From assembly GCA_040112665.1 (NCBI GenBank), contig CP157796.1, forward strand, positions 870,813 to 934,812: a DNA stretch of 64,000 nt, read 5' to 3'. Positions 26,552 to 34,641 of this stretch are shown here, piece after piece. This stretch comes from Oceanicaulis sp. Its GTDB lineage: Bacteria > Pseudomonadota > Alphaproteobacteria > Caulobacterales > Maricaulaceae. The notes below the pieces were generated by a model that was not told the DNA's origin, searched no databases, and was given only the letters and a program-made list of their open reading frames with translations. The position numbers and the translations under genes are program-made. How positions within the stretch are numbered: the stretch's first letter is position 1; the number at the start of each line of letters is the position of its first letter.

Positions 26552-27430
26552 TTGGCGCCGTCCGCCCCCGCCTTCGTCGTCAACACGTCCAGTCAAACGA
26601 TCGAGGGCCCGGAGGGCGAGGAGGAGCTCGCGCGCATGCGCGGCGTGTGCTCGGTCAGCCTTATGGGAATCTATCGCGACGCCGATCCCGGCCTGGCTGC
26701 GCGCCGGGCGATCGACGACGGCGCGGACGCGATCATCACGCTGGGCGGCGACGGGACGGCGCGGTCCGCCGCCCAGGCGATCTACGAGGCGGAGAGCGAC
26801 GCCCGGCTCGTCGCGCTTCCCATGGGCACGGCGAACCTGCTGCCGCGGCGGCTTTATTCCACGCGCAGCACCGACGACATCCTGGGCGCGCTGGACCGGC
26901 TGGAGCCCGCCGCTCTGCCCGGCGGCGTGGTCGGCGGCGAGGTGTTCCTGATCGCGGCCGCAGCCGGGTTTCCCACCACCTTCGCCCGCGCCCGCGAGAC
27001 GGCGCGCGATCCCTCTCGCGAGCACCGGCTGAAGACCGCGCTCAAGCGCGCCTCGGCGGGATTCTCGGAAATGTTCGCCTCCCGCCTGCGCTTTGCGGCG
27101 GACGGGGCTGAGAACGAGCGGCTGGACCGGGCGAGCGGGTTAATGTTGTGGGTGGAGGAAAACGCAGACAGCTTCGATTTCGCCGCGATCAACATCGAAA
27201 GCATCGCCGGCCTCGCCGGGCTCGCCCTCGGCGCGCTCAGCGAAAGGCTGCGCTCCGACGAGCGGCTCCTGCTTCGCGAGGCGCAGGAGGTCTCAATGCG
27301 CTCCAAACGCGCGATTCCCCTGATGGTGGACGGAGAACCGCGCAGCTGCGGGCGCAAGGCGCGCTTCAACTTCAAGCCCGATCTCATCCCCGTGCTGCGA
27401 TGGCCCGAGGGCGGAACGGGAACGGCCTGA
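26552..27430 (+). CDS. Diacylglycerol/sphingoid kinase family protein
   Basis: 292 residues from a TTG at 26552, chosen because AAAGGAG lies six bases before it; an upstream ATG (26531) would place that site inside the gene. The DAGK catalytic ATP-binding loop GGDGTARS is at 65-72 with LPMGTANLLPRRL after it, and the C-terminal half has VMVDGEP-like LMVDGEPRSCGRKARFNF. It should phosphorylate diacylglycerol or another lipid with ATP. Its promoter candidate and neighbours imply stress-linked membrane lipid turnover. Confidence 0.88.
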   Translation: MAPSAPAFVVNTSSQTIEGPEGEEELARMRGVCSVSLMGIYRDADPGLAARRAIDDGADAIITLGGDGTARSAAQAIYEAESDARLVALPMGTANLLPRRLYSTRSTDDILGALDRLEPAALPGGVVGGEVFLIAAAAGFPTTFARARETARDPSREHRLKTALKRASAGFSEMFASRLRFAADGAENERLDRASGLMLWVEENADSFDFAAINIESIAGLAGLALGALSERLRSDERLLLREAQEVSMRSKRAIPLMVDGEPRSCGRKARFNFKPDLIPVLRWPEGGTGTA

Positions 27431-27444
27431 CCGGGCGCCACGTT
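27419..27444 (+). promoter_or_regulatory. EcfG-type general stress promoter for the glycine-zipper lipoprotein
   Basis: GGAAC (27419-27423), 17-base spacer, CGTT (27441-27444), a perfect consensus match. The -35 overlaps the end of the lipid kinase gene, and the -10 is 32 bases before the lipoprotein ATG. Confidence 0.82.
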
Positions 27445-27476
27445 GCCAGACCGAGCCGACCCAAGGAGAGACCCCC

Positions 27477-27833
27477 ATGATGAAGTTTGCAGCGGCCGCG
27501 CTTTCGGCCTCCGCCCTGCTCGCCGGTTGCGCGGGCTATGAGAACACCACCCGCAGCGCCGCTGTCGGCGCAGGCGTCGGCGCTGTCGCCGGCGGCGCGA
27601 TCGGCAATAATGTCGGCGACGGCGACGCCACGACCGGCGCCCTTCTGGGCGCGGCGGCCGGCGCAGCGCTCGGCGCGGCGCAAGGCTGCAGCGCGGACAA
27701 TGTCTGCCCCTGGAACAGAAACAGCCAATACCACTCGGACCTCAGGTACGACCGGTCCGCGGACAGGTATTTTTACTACAACGAACGCAACGGCTGCACC
27801 TACTGGCAGAACGGCGACCTTCGCGGTTGCTGA
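27477..27833 (+). CDS. Glycine-zipper lipoprotein
   Basis: 118 residues. Lipobox LLAGC (Cys near 18), then a glycine-zipper region (AVGAGVGAVAGGAIGNN and GALLGAAAGAALGAA) able to insert as two packed helices, then a Cys-containing, tyrosine-rich C-terminal domain (YFYYNERNGCTYWQNGDLRGC). Similar outer-membrane lipoproteins are common in alphaproteobacteria, and several are general-stress induced, fitting the perfect EcfG promoter. AAGGAGAG precedes the ATG. Biochemical role unknown. Confidence 0.88.
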   Translation: MMKFAAAALSASALLAGCAGYENTTRSAAVGAGVGAVAGGAIGNNVGDGDATTGALLGAAAGAALGAAQGCSADNVCPWNRNSQYHSDLRYDRSADRYFYYNERNGCTYWQNGDLRGC

Positions 27834-27858
27834 TCGCGCCGGTCAGACGATGCGCGAA

Positions 27859-27893
27859 AAGGCCGCCGGGCCCCGGGTCCGGCGGCTTTTTTC
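27859..27893 (+). terminator. Intrinsic terminator after the glycine-zipper gene
   Basis: GCCGCCGG (27862-27869) pairs with CCGGCGGC (27879-27886), followed by six T bases. Confidence 0.88.
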
Positions 27894-27920
27894 ATGCCGG
27901 AGCAATAGCCGGGTTTACAT

Positions 27921-27942
27921 GACATAAGGATATCTTTATATC
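27921..27942. promoter_or_regulatory. Operator-like palindrome upstream of the methionine operon
   Basis: A 22-base inverted repeat, GACATAAGGAT followed by ATCTTTATATC, matches in 9 of 11 positions. It is AT-rich against a GC-rich background and overlaps the likely promoter just before the riboswitch. It resembles the palindrome assigned, from memory, to SahR-type ArsR regulators of methionine-cycle genes in alphaproteobacteria. Confidence 0.6.
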
Positions 27943-27948
27943 CGCATA

Positions 27949-28005
27949 TGCGCCGATTTGAGCTTCAGCTTGCGGGCGCGGAACAAGTGCGGCTAAAGCG
28001 AAGCG
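27949..28005 (+). ncRNA. SAM-II riboswitch
   Basis: S-adenosylmethionine-binding pseudoknot controlling the methionine genes. P1 is GCGCC (27950-27954) with GGCGC (27975-27979). GATTT follows P1, then GCTTC (27962-27966), CAGCTTGC, and the conserved GCTAAAG (27992-27998). GCTTC pairs with GAAGC (28000-28004), forming the expected pseudoknot. These boxes occur in the order and spacing of the SAM-II (metA) motif as I remember it. Confidence 0.85.
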
Positions 28006-28017
28006 ACCGGACCCGAG

Positions 28018-28043
28018 CGCCTTTCAAGGCGTCTTGAAGGGCG
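28018..28043 (+). promoter_or_regulatory. Hairpin downstream of the riboswitch
   Basis: CGCCTTTCAAG and CTTGAAGGGCG form an 11-bp stem with a GCGT loop, 13 bases after the aptamer. No T-run follows. It may belong to the expression platform or act as a pause or Rho-related element. Confidence 0.45.
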
Positions 28044-28124
28044 TCAGCCCGCGTCCGGCGTTCGGCCAGAGCCTCCTTGCCCCGCCCGCAGTCGCGCGCG
28101 CTTCGAACGCAAGGAGAATGAGCC

Positions 28125-29114
28125 ATGACCGCCGCGATCCGCACCGCCCCACAGCCCCTTCAGCGCGCCCCCGAGCTGCGGCCCATGCCTGCGCCGGGAC
28201 GGCTGAGCGCGGTCATGCTGGGCTGCGGGGTTGTCGGCGGCGGCGTGGCGGACCGGCTGCCCGCCGGCATCGCGCTGCTCGGCGTTCTGGCGCGCACGCC
28301 GCGCGAGGCGCGGGTCGGCGGCGCTCCGGTCACGACCGATCCCGACGCGCTGTTCGCGCTCGACCCCGATCTCGTCATCGAGGCCCTGCCCGCCGGCGCG
28401 GACGCGGAGCGCCTGCTCGAACGCGCCGTGGTCGAAGGCCGGCATGTGATCACCGCCAACAAGGACGTCGCCGCCAGACGGCCCGATCTCGCCCGCCGCG
28501 CCGCAGACGCAGGCCGCGTCTTCGCCTGCTCGGCGGCGGTGGGCGGGGGCGCGCCGATCCTTGAAACCGCCGCAGCGCTCAGGGAGTCCGGCGCAGGCCT
28601 GGTCCGGGTGCGCGGGGTTCTGAACGGAACGTCGAACTTCGTGCTCGACCGGCTCGCGGCGGGTGAAAGCCTGAAAAGCGCCGTCGCCGCCGCCCAGGCC
28701 GCAGGCTTCGCCGAAGCCGATCCCAGCGCCGATCTCGACGGCGTGGACGCGGCGAACAAGCTCGCCCTGATCGCGCGCGCGGCCTGGGGCGCCGAGCTCG
28801 ATCCCGCTTCGATCAAGACAGAGTCCATTTCCGCCCTGCCGAAGCAGACCGCGCGCGCGGTTCGCGAGAGCGGCCGCGTCCTGCGTCAGGTCGCGACCCT
28901 CGGCCGGCGCGGCGCGGCGATCACCGCACGCGTGCGGCTGGAAGCCGTCGAGCCCGGCGATCCGGCCGGGCGAGCGCGCGGCGAAGGCAATATCGCGGTC
29001 TTCCAGCCCGAGCGCGGCGCGGAAGTCATCGTCGCGGGCAAGGGCGCGGGCCGCGAGCCAACGGCGGCGAGCGTGATCGCCGACATCGAGCGGCTGCTGG
29101 AGCGGTGTCGATGA
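28125..29114 (+). CDS. hom: Homoserine dehydrogenase, short form without ACT domain
   Basis: 329 residues. NAD(P)-dependent reduction of aspartate semialdehyde to homoserine. VMLGCGVVGGGVADRL is the dinucleotide-binding loop (about 30-45); HVITANKDVAARR, RGVLNGTSNFVLDRL and EADPSADLDGVDAANKLALIARAAWG are catalytic-domain signatures. The usual regulatory ACT domain is missing, and the protein is about 100 residues shorter than typical Hom; feedback by threonine is therefore unlikely. AAGGAG precedes the ATG. First gene of the riboswitch-controlled operon, overlapping metX by ATGA. Confidence 0.92.
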   Translation: MTAAIRTAPQPLQRAPELRPMPAPGRLSAVMLGCGVVGGGVADRLPAGIALLGVLARTPREARVGGAPVTTDPDALFALDPDLVIEALPAGADAERLLERAVVEGRHVITANKDVAARRPDLARRAADAGRVFACSAAVGGGAPILETAAALRESGAGLVRVRGVLNGTSNFVLDRLAAGESLKSAVAAAQAAGFAEADPSADLDGVDAANKLALIARAAWGAELDPASIKTESISALPKQTARAVRESGRVLRQVATLGRRGAAITARVRLEAVEPGDPAGRARGEGNIAVFQPERGAEVIVAGKGAGREPTAASVIADIERLLERCR

Positions 29115-30031
29115 ACGCGGTCGCGATCGCTGCACGGGCGAGCGAACTCGTCTGCGGATTCTCACGTCCCTCCGGCGGATGGCTGGAGGCGCGCGGCCGG
29201 GTGACCGGCCCGGTCGACGGACCCGAAACCCTGGTGCTCGGCGGCGTCTCCGCTGGCCGCGCGGTCGCATCAGGGCCGGGGGAGACCGGCTGGTGGCCGG
29301 GCGTCGCGGAGGCGGGCGGCGCGCTCGACCCCGCCCGGACACGCATGCTCGGCCTCGACTTCGTCACCGAAGCCGATCCGTTCCCGAGCGTCGAAGATCA
29401 GGCCGCCGCCGCTCTGGCCCTGGCGGACGCGGCCGGCTTCGGCCGGTTCAGGATCGTCGGGGCGAGCTATGGCGGGGTGATCGGTCTCGCGATCGCTGCA
29501 GCCGTGCCCGATCGCATCCGCCGGCTGGACGTGCTGTGCGCCGCGGCCAGACCTTCGCCGCTCGCCACGGCCTGGCGTTCGATCCAGCGCGAAATCCTGG
29601 CGCTGGGCGCAGAGGCGGGCGATCCGGCCCGCGGCGTCGATCTCGCCCGCCGGCTCGCCATGACCACCTATCGCACCTGTGAGGAGCTTCACGCCCGCTT
29701 CGCCGATCCCGAACCCGGCGGTCGGGACGCGGACGGGGTCGCCGCCTATCTCGCCGCACGCGGGGCGGATTACGCCGCGAAGACGCCGCCGGAGAAAATG
29801 GCGGCCCTGCTTCAGTCGATGGACGCCGCCGACGTCGCGATCAAGGCGATCGCCGCGCCGGCGCGTTTTCTCGCCATCACGTCAGACCGGCTCGTGCCGC
29901 CCCGCGACATCCGCGCGACGGCGGCGCGCATCCGGGAGGCGGCGGTCGTCGAGATCGACAGCCTTTACGGGCATGACGGCTTCCTGAAGGAGACCGCGGC
30001 GGTGAACGCGTTTCTGGGCGGGGCGTCGTGA
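29111..30031 (+). CDS. metX: Homoserine O-acyltransferase, MetX family
   Basis: 306-residue alpha/beta hydrolase-fold acyltransferase activating homoserine for sulfur transfer. LVLGGVSAGRAVA, GWWPGV, ALDPARTRMLGLDF, nucleophile S119 in VGASYGGVIGLAIA and C-terminal YGHDGFLKE (His) match the short MetX group seen in Xanthomonadales and alphaproteobacteria, several of which use succinyl-CoA. The acyl donor cannot be fixed here. It is shorter than classical MetX, lacking part of the lid. Overlaps both neighbours by four bases. Confidence 0.87.
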   Translation: MNAVAIAARASELVCGFSRPSGGWLEARGRVTGPVDGPETLVLGGVSAGRAVASGPGETGWWPGVAEAGGALDPARTRMLGLDFVTEADPFPSVEDQAAAALALADAAGFGRFRIVGASYGGVIGLAIAAAVPDRIRRLDVLCAAARPSPLATAWRSIQREILALGAEAGDPARGVDLARRLAMTTYRTCEELHARFADPEPGGRDADGVAAYLAARGADYAAKTPPEKMAALLQSMDAADVAIKAIAAPARFLAITSDRLVPPRDIRATAARIREAAVVEIDSLYGHDGFLKETAAVNAFLGGAS

Positions 30032-31173
30032 CCGCGCTTCGAACCCGCGCCGCCCGGGCCGGCATCAACGCCGATCCGGGCCATCAGGGGGTGGTCGCGC
30101 CAGTTTCGGTCTCCGCCGCCTATCGCCGCGCGGACGCCGCAGAGCCCGGCGCGTTCGACTACGCCCGGACCGACCAGCCCGGCCGCCGCCTGCTCGCCGA
30201 GGCGCTGAGCGCGCTCGAAGGCGCAGCCGGGACGGTCGTGACGAGCTCCGGCATGGCGGCGATCGATCTGGTCCTGAACCTGTTGCCGAACGGAGCGCGG
30301 ATCGTCTGCGCGCACGACGCGTACGGGGGCACCCACCGGCTGATGAACGCCAGAGCCGCCCAGCGCGGGTTCACGCTGGTGTACGCCGACTGCACCGATC
30401 AGGACGCGCTGGACGCCGCGCTCGGCCCCGGCGCGGATCTCCTGTTTCTGGAAACCCCGTCCAATCCGCGGCTGAGGATCACCGATCTTCGTCACGCCTG
30501 TGCGGCGGGCCGCGCCGCCGGGGCGCTGGTGGCGGTCGACAACACCGTGCTCACCCCGGCATTGCAGCGGCCGCTCGCCTTCGGCGCGGATCTCGTGGTC
30601 GCCTCGGTCACCAAGATGCTGAACGGGCATTCCGACATGGTCGGCGGCGCGGTCGCCTGCGCCGATGCGGAACGCGCTGAAACGCTCGGCTGGTGGGCGA
30701 ATGCGGCGGGCGCGGGGGCGGGTGCGTTCGACTGCTTTCTGGCTTTGCGCGGCTTGCGCACCCTGCCGGTCCGCGCTGAAGCCCAGTCCGCCGCCGCGCT
30801 GAAGATCGCAGAGCGCCTCAGCGTCCATCCAAAGGTCGCCCGGGTGGATTATCCCGGCTTGCCGGGCCATCCCGGCCACGGCCTCGCCGCGCGCCAGCAG
30901 GACGGGTTCGGCCCGCTTCTGAGCCTCGAACTCACCGCCGGCGCGGAGGCGGCGCGGCGTTTCGTGTCGAGCCTGAAGCTTTTCACCCTCGCCCAGTCGC
31001 TGGGCGGGGTTGAGAGCCTCGTCGCGATCCCTGCGCTGATGACCCATGCGGCGATGAGCACGGAAACCCGCACCGTAGCGGGCGTGGGCGACGGGCTGGT
31101 CAGGCTGTCGGTCGGGCTCGAAGCGGCCGAGGATCTGATCGCCGATCTCGAGGCCGGTCTCGCCGCGCTGTGA
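30028..31173 (+). CDS. metB: Cystathionine gamma-synthase / O-acylhomoserine sulfhydrylase family
   Basis: 381 residues, PLP fold type I. The GTG start overlaps metX. FETP-like LFLETPSNPRLRITDL, VAVDNTVLTPALQRP and the Schiff-base lysine K196 in VASVTKMLNGHSDMVGG are present, as is SLGGVESLVAIPALMTHAAM. It would join activated homoserine with cysteine (MetB) or with sulfide (MetZ); the sequence does not decide which, so the symbol is provisional. Last gene of the methionine operon, only four bases from a convergent marR stop. Confidence 0.87.
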   Translation: MTALRTRAARAGINADPGHQGVVAPVSVSAAYRRADAAEPGAFDYARTDQPGRRLLAEALSALEGAAGTVVTSSGMAAIDLVLNLLPNGARIVCAHDAYGGTHRLMNARAAQRGFTLVYADCTDQDALDAALGPGADLLFLETPSNPRLRITDLRHACAAGRAAGALVAVDNTVLTPALQRPLAFGADLVVASVTKMLNGHSDMVGGAVACADAERAETLGWWANAAGAGAGAFDCFLALRGLRTLPVRAEAQSAAALKIAERLSVHPKVARVDYPGLPGHPGHGLAARQQDGFGPLLSLELTAGAEAARRFVSSLKLFTLAQSLGGVESLVAIPALMTHAAMSTETRTVAGVGDGLVRLSVGLEAAEDLIADLEAGLAAL

Positions 31174-31177
31174 TCGC

Positions 31178-31663
31178 CTAGCCGGCGTCTGAATCGATCG
31201 CTTCACCGCCAAGAAGGATCGGGCTCGCATCGAGCGTCTCGGCGTTCATCAGCGCAGCGACGCGCTGCAGCGAGGCGATCAGCATGTGCCGCTCCCAGCT
31301 CGGCAGCTTTCTGAACGCGTCGATGAAACCCGCCTGCAGAAGCTGCGGCGCGCCGCGCGCGATCTGTTCGCCCTTTTCGGTGAGCTCGGCGAGCACCGCC
31401 CGGCGGTCGAGATCGCTGCGCGCCCGCTGAACCAGCCCCGCGCTGGTCAGCCGGTCTAGGATCGCGGTCACGGTGGGCTGGCTGAGCGAGACCTGGCGCG
31501 ACAGCGCGCTGGGCTTGGTCGCGCCGTTCTTCGCCAGCGCCTGGAGCACCACCAGCTGGGGCGCGGTGAGGCCGGTCTCCTTGACCAGCGATTTCGAGCG
31601 GAGATCCACCGCCCGGATGATGCGCCTCAGCGCGATCAGGATTTCGTCATGGTCGTCGGCCAC
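31178..31663 (-). CDS. MarR-family transcriptional regulator
   Basis: 161 residues. Winged helix-turn-helix with LTAPQLVVLQALAKNGATKPSALSRQVSLSQPTVTAILDRL and the wing LVQRARSDLDRRAVLAELTEKG. Dimer-forming helices flank it. It is the distal gene of a four-gene minus-strand operon and overlaps the preceding stop by 17 bases, so it may regulate that operon. Ligand unknown. Confidence 0.92.
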   Translation of the reverse strand: MADDHDEILIALRRIIRAVDLRSKSLVKETGLTAPQLVVLQALAKNGATKPSALSRQVSLSQPTVTAILDRLTSAGLVQRARSDLDRRAVLAELTEKGEQIARGAPQLLQAGFIDAFRKLPSWERHMLIASLQRVAALMNAETLDASPILLGGEAIDSDAG

Positions 31664-32267
31664 TGTCGTCGTCGTCCGTCTCCTCGGCCACCTCGGGGGG
31701 CAGCTCGGCCAGCCACGGTTTCGTGCCGGCGTCCTCTACACGGTTCATCAGCGCGGCGAGGCTCAGACCCGCCCAGGCCGCCTGAAGCGCCAGAACAGGC
31801 CAGTTGCCGTCCACGTAAAGCACCGGCATCTGCAGCAGCGCCGCGGCCAGGTTCGCACCGAGATAGGATTCCCGGCCGATTCCGCCCGCAGCGAAGGCGA
31901 GATACGCCATTGCGTACGTGAAAACCGACACCCAGCCAAGCGCTTCAAGAGCGAGCGGCAAATCGGTCGCGATCAGCCAGGCCGCGACGAGGCCGGCGAC
32001 CAAGGCCAGCCAGCGCGCCGCGGGCACTTTCAGCCGGACGCCGAGCGGTTTCATTCCGCTCAGCGCCACTGCGCTCGTCACCAGCCAGAACCCGTTATTG
32101 ACCACCGGATGCCAGGACCCGATCGCAAACGAGCTGGCGATCAGGAAGGCGGCCGAGACCAGATTCGCGGCGAAATACGCCGTCTTCGGATAGCGCCGGT
32201 ACAGCGAGAAGGCGGCGTGGTTGGCCAGATAGCCCGCCGTGCCGATCCAGCCGAGCGTCTCGATCAT
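31647..32267 (-). CDS. Integral membrane protein of unknown function
   Basis: 206 residues from ATG at 32267, which overlaps the upstream stop by ATGA. Six or more hydrophobic segments in two similar halves: each begins with a LGWxGxxxY-like stretch (ETLGWIGTAGYLANHAAFSLYRRYPKTAYFAANL; ALGWVSVFTYAMAYL ... GRESYLGANLAAALLQMP). The tail is acidic (EVAEETDDDD). The duplicated outline suggests internal duplication, resembling CBU_0592-type small membrane proteins. Cotranscribed with a periplasmic binding-like protein and a MarR regulator. Confidence 0.75.
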   Translation of the reverse strand: MIETLGWIGTAGYLANHAAFSLYRRYPKTAYFAANLVSAAFLIASSFAIGSWHPVVNNGFWLVTSAVALSGMKPLGVRLKVPAARWLALVAGLVAAWLIATDLPLALEALGWVSVFTYAMAYLAFAAGGIGRESYLGANLAAALLQMPVLYVDGNWPVLALQAAWAGLSLAALMNRVEDAGTKPWLAELPPEVAEETDDDDSGRRP

Positions 32268-33298
32268 TCGGAGATGGCGAGATGCATGTTCTCGACCAGC
32301 AATTCCCGGCCGGCCTGCGGCCCGTCCAGCACCAGCACTTCGGACGTGTCGCTCATGATCGCGTAAAACCGGTTGTCGCCGGCCGCTTCGGTCATGCTCG
32401 TGCTCCAGCCGCACACCGCGACGCGCGAGCCCTGCGGAAGGGCGTATCGGTCCCCGGTTAGGGGGTTCGTGGCGAGCACGAGCGGCACGTCGTCGGACGC
32501 GACGATCTCGGCGACCGTGTCGCAGCCCGCCAGCGTGCCGGTGCGCCGGTCGCCGAGCGGGATCAGCTCGGCCTGCTGCAATCGCGCGAGGCTGGCGTTG
32601 AAGGCGTCCCGCATCGCATCCGCGCCGGGCGGGAAGATGACCTTAAGCGGCTGCGCCTCGTCGTCGACCTGCGGCAGAGCGGCGATCAGGGCGCGTTCGG
32701 AGGCGAAGTCGCGGCGCAGCACCTCGCGGGCGACCCGGCCGGTGATCGGCAGAAGTTCGATCTCGCCGTCGATCAGGGCGGCGAGCGCTTCCTGCTCGTT
32801 CTCGAACGGCTCGACCCGGCCGTCCGCTTCGGCCGCCGCCAGCAGCCGGTCGATCTCGCCGCCGAAGCGGTAGCCGCTGACATTGCCGTAGATCTCCTCG
32901 CCGGTGAGCGTCGGCGGACCGTCCGGATGGGCGCGCCGATTGTAATAGATCCGGCTGGTCACCTCGAAAACGGGATCGGAGAACAGAACCTCGCCGATCC
33001 GGTCGTCGGTCTCGAAAAACGGATAGGCCGCCATCGCGCGGCCGCGCTCGACCTGGTCGTACACATAGGCGAAGCCGAACCGGCGCACGCGCGGCTCGTA
33101 GCCCATGTCGTCGAACACGGTGCGCACGATTTCGGTGACCGGCCCCGGCGCGGCGCCCTGCGCCTCGACATAGGGCGGCCAGACGCCGGTGTAGACGTCG
33201 ACCGTCTCCGGCGCCGCCTGACGGGCCGAAGCGGTCCCTGCGGCGAAGACCAGCGCGGCGAGCGCGGCGAGAAGCTTATTTCCGCTGATAGCGCACAT
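32264..33298 (-). CDS. Periplasmic substrate-binding-like protein (type 2 fold)
   Basis: 344 residues. A signal peptide (LLAALAALVFAAGTASA) is followed by a type 2 periplasmic-binding domain with the opening VDVYTGVWPPYVE, then GPVTEIVRTVFDDMGYEPRVRRFGF and the FFETDDRIGEVLFSDPVFE strand-turn typical of amino-acid-binding relatives. The last ~90 residues form a separate region with two cysteines. No ABC permease is nearby, so it is more likely a sensor or accessory than a transport component. Starts inside the upstream gene (23-base overlap). Confidence 0.78.
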   Translation of the reverse strand: MCAISGNKLLAALAALVFAAGTASARQAAPETVDVYTGVWPPYVEAQGAAPGPVTEIVRTVFDDMGYEPRVRRFGFAYVYDQVERGRAMAAYPFFETDDRIGEVLFSDPVFEVTSRIYYNRRAHPDGPPTLTGEEIYGNVSGYRFGGEIDRLLAAAEADGRVEPFENEQEALAALIDGEIELLPITGRVAREVLRRDFASERALIAALPQVDDEAQPLKVIFPPGADAMRDAFNASLARLQQAELIPLGDRRTGTLAGCDTVAEIVASDDVPLVLATNPLTGDRYALPQGSRVAVCGWSTSMTEAAGDNRFYAIMSDTSEVLVLDGPQAGRELLVENMHLAISE

Positions 33299-34505
33299 AG
33301 ATCACGGTGAGCAGCAAGATGAGGATGAGGCCGGATCCGAGCAGGAAGTCGCTGTCGGCGGCGGCGATGATGCGAAGAAGCAGCGAGCCTTGCTCGTCGG
33401 TGTAGCCGAGCGCGGGCCGCAGCATGACCTCGCGCGAGAAACTGATGGCGGCGAAGATCGCTTCGAGCACGGCGACCGCACCGATGCCGAACAGGATGAG
33501 CCCGGTGACGAACTCGCTGCGCCGTGTGCGGGCCGCGCTGATCTCCTTGATCTTGCCCGAGCTGAGCTCGACCAGCTGCGCGCCGTTCGCTTTCAGCGCG
33601 TCGATCGACCAGGTGTCGAGGATCTCGCTGACGAGCTTCTCCTTGCGGCGGTTGAGCACCGCGCGCAGGCTCTCGTACTCGATCTGCAGCATCTGCATGC
33701 GCGAGCGCGCCCTTAGAAGCGACTGCTCGGCCCGGCGCGGGCGCCTGGCGGTGAGCGCGTCGGCGACGATCTGGCGCGTGCTTTCGTTCGCCCAGTCCTG
33801 CGCCGACCAGAAATACTGCGCGATGCGCATCGCCGACAAAAGGAACTGGGTCTCCTTCGGCCCCTCCTCGCCGTCGGGCTCGACGATCAGATAATTCAGC
33901 CAGGTCAGCGAGTAATGCGCCTCGCCGGCGAGGATGTCCCCGGCGTCCTCGGGGCGGATCGTGTTCTTCAGCCAGTCCTGCACCAGCGGCGCGGTCGCGG
34001 GATCGGCGCGCTCGGCTTCGCTGATGACCAGCGCGCGGGAGGTATGGCCGTGCTCGACCTCGCCGCACCGCGCGGGGTTTCCTTCGAGAAGGTCGCCGGT
34101 CAGCCGGCCCATCCTTTCCAGGAGCGCGCAGAAGGCGCTGACATGGCCCTTATAGGCCTTATGGCTTTCGGTCTGGCTCCAGCCCTCGAGATCGCCGTTC
34201 GCCGCGTCGACATCGTCGAAGCGCACCTCCGCGATCGCCACGCCGCTGCCGTAGATGTGAAACCGGACCTCAGGCTCGCCGGCCTTGTGGCCGGGCTCGA
34301 AGATCGCCACGCGCAGATCGAACCCGTCCACGGCGATGTCCTTCCAGCGCCCGGAGCGTTCGGCGTCCTTGTTGACCAGCGTGACATCCTCGGACGGCAA
34401 CGCGGCGAGCCGTTTCATCAGCCCCGCATACTGCTCGGTCGCCGGCGTCACTCCGGCGGCGAGCCTGTAGCCCGTCCGGATCGGCGTCATGGTGTAAAGC
34501 CGCAT
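33276..34505 (-). CDS. Membrane-anchored protein of unknown function
   Basis: 409 residues from ATG at 34505, chosen for GAGGGGGA just upstream; an earlier ATG (34550) lacks a ribosome site. A large soluble N-terminal part, a helical coiled-coil-like region (RARSRMQMLQIEYESLRAVLNRRKEKLVSEI), and two C-terminal hydrophobic segments, one ending in a short basic tail (YVRYQRK). Predicted topology places the large domain in the cytoplasm. No recognised family. First gene of the four-gene operon, followed by a periplasmic binding-like protein, so a transmembrane signalling role is conceivable. Confidence 0.72.
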   Translation of the reverse strand: MRLYTMTPIRTGYRLAAGVTPATEQYAGLMKRLAALPSEDVTLVNKDAERSGRWKDIAVDGFDLRVAIFEPGHKAGEPEVRFHIYGSGVAIAEVRFDDVDAANGDLEGWSQTESHKAYKGHVSAFCALLERMGRLTGDLLEGNPARCGEVEHGHTSRALVISEAERADPATAPLVQDWLKNTIRPEDAGDILAGEAHYSLTWLNYLIVEPDGEEGPKETQFLLSAMRIAQYFWSAQDWANESTRQIVADALTARRPRRAEQSLLRARSRMQMLQIEYESLRAVLNRRKEKLVSEILDTWSIDALKANGAQLVELSSGKIKEISAARTRRSEFVTGLILFGIGAVAVLEAIFAAISFSREVMLRPALGYTDEQGSLLLRIIAAADSDFLLGSGLILILLLTVIYVRYQRK

Positions 34506-34641
34506 CCCATCCCCCTCGGCCTTCGGCTGGAAGCTTAGAGGACGAAGCATCGAATTCAACCACTGTCAGGCGAGGTACTCGCGAGCGCGCGCCGCGCCCG
34601 CCTTGACCCGGACGCGGCCAGGGAGTACCGCCGCAGGAGGT

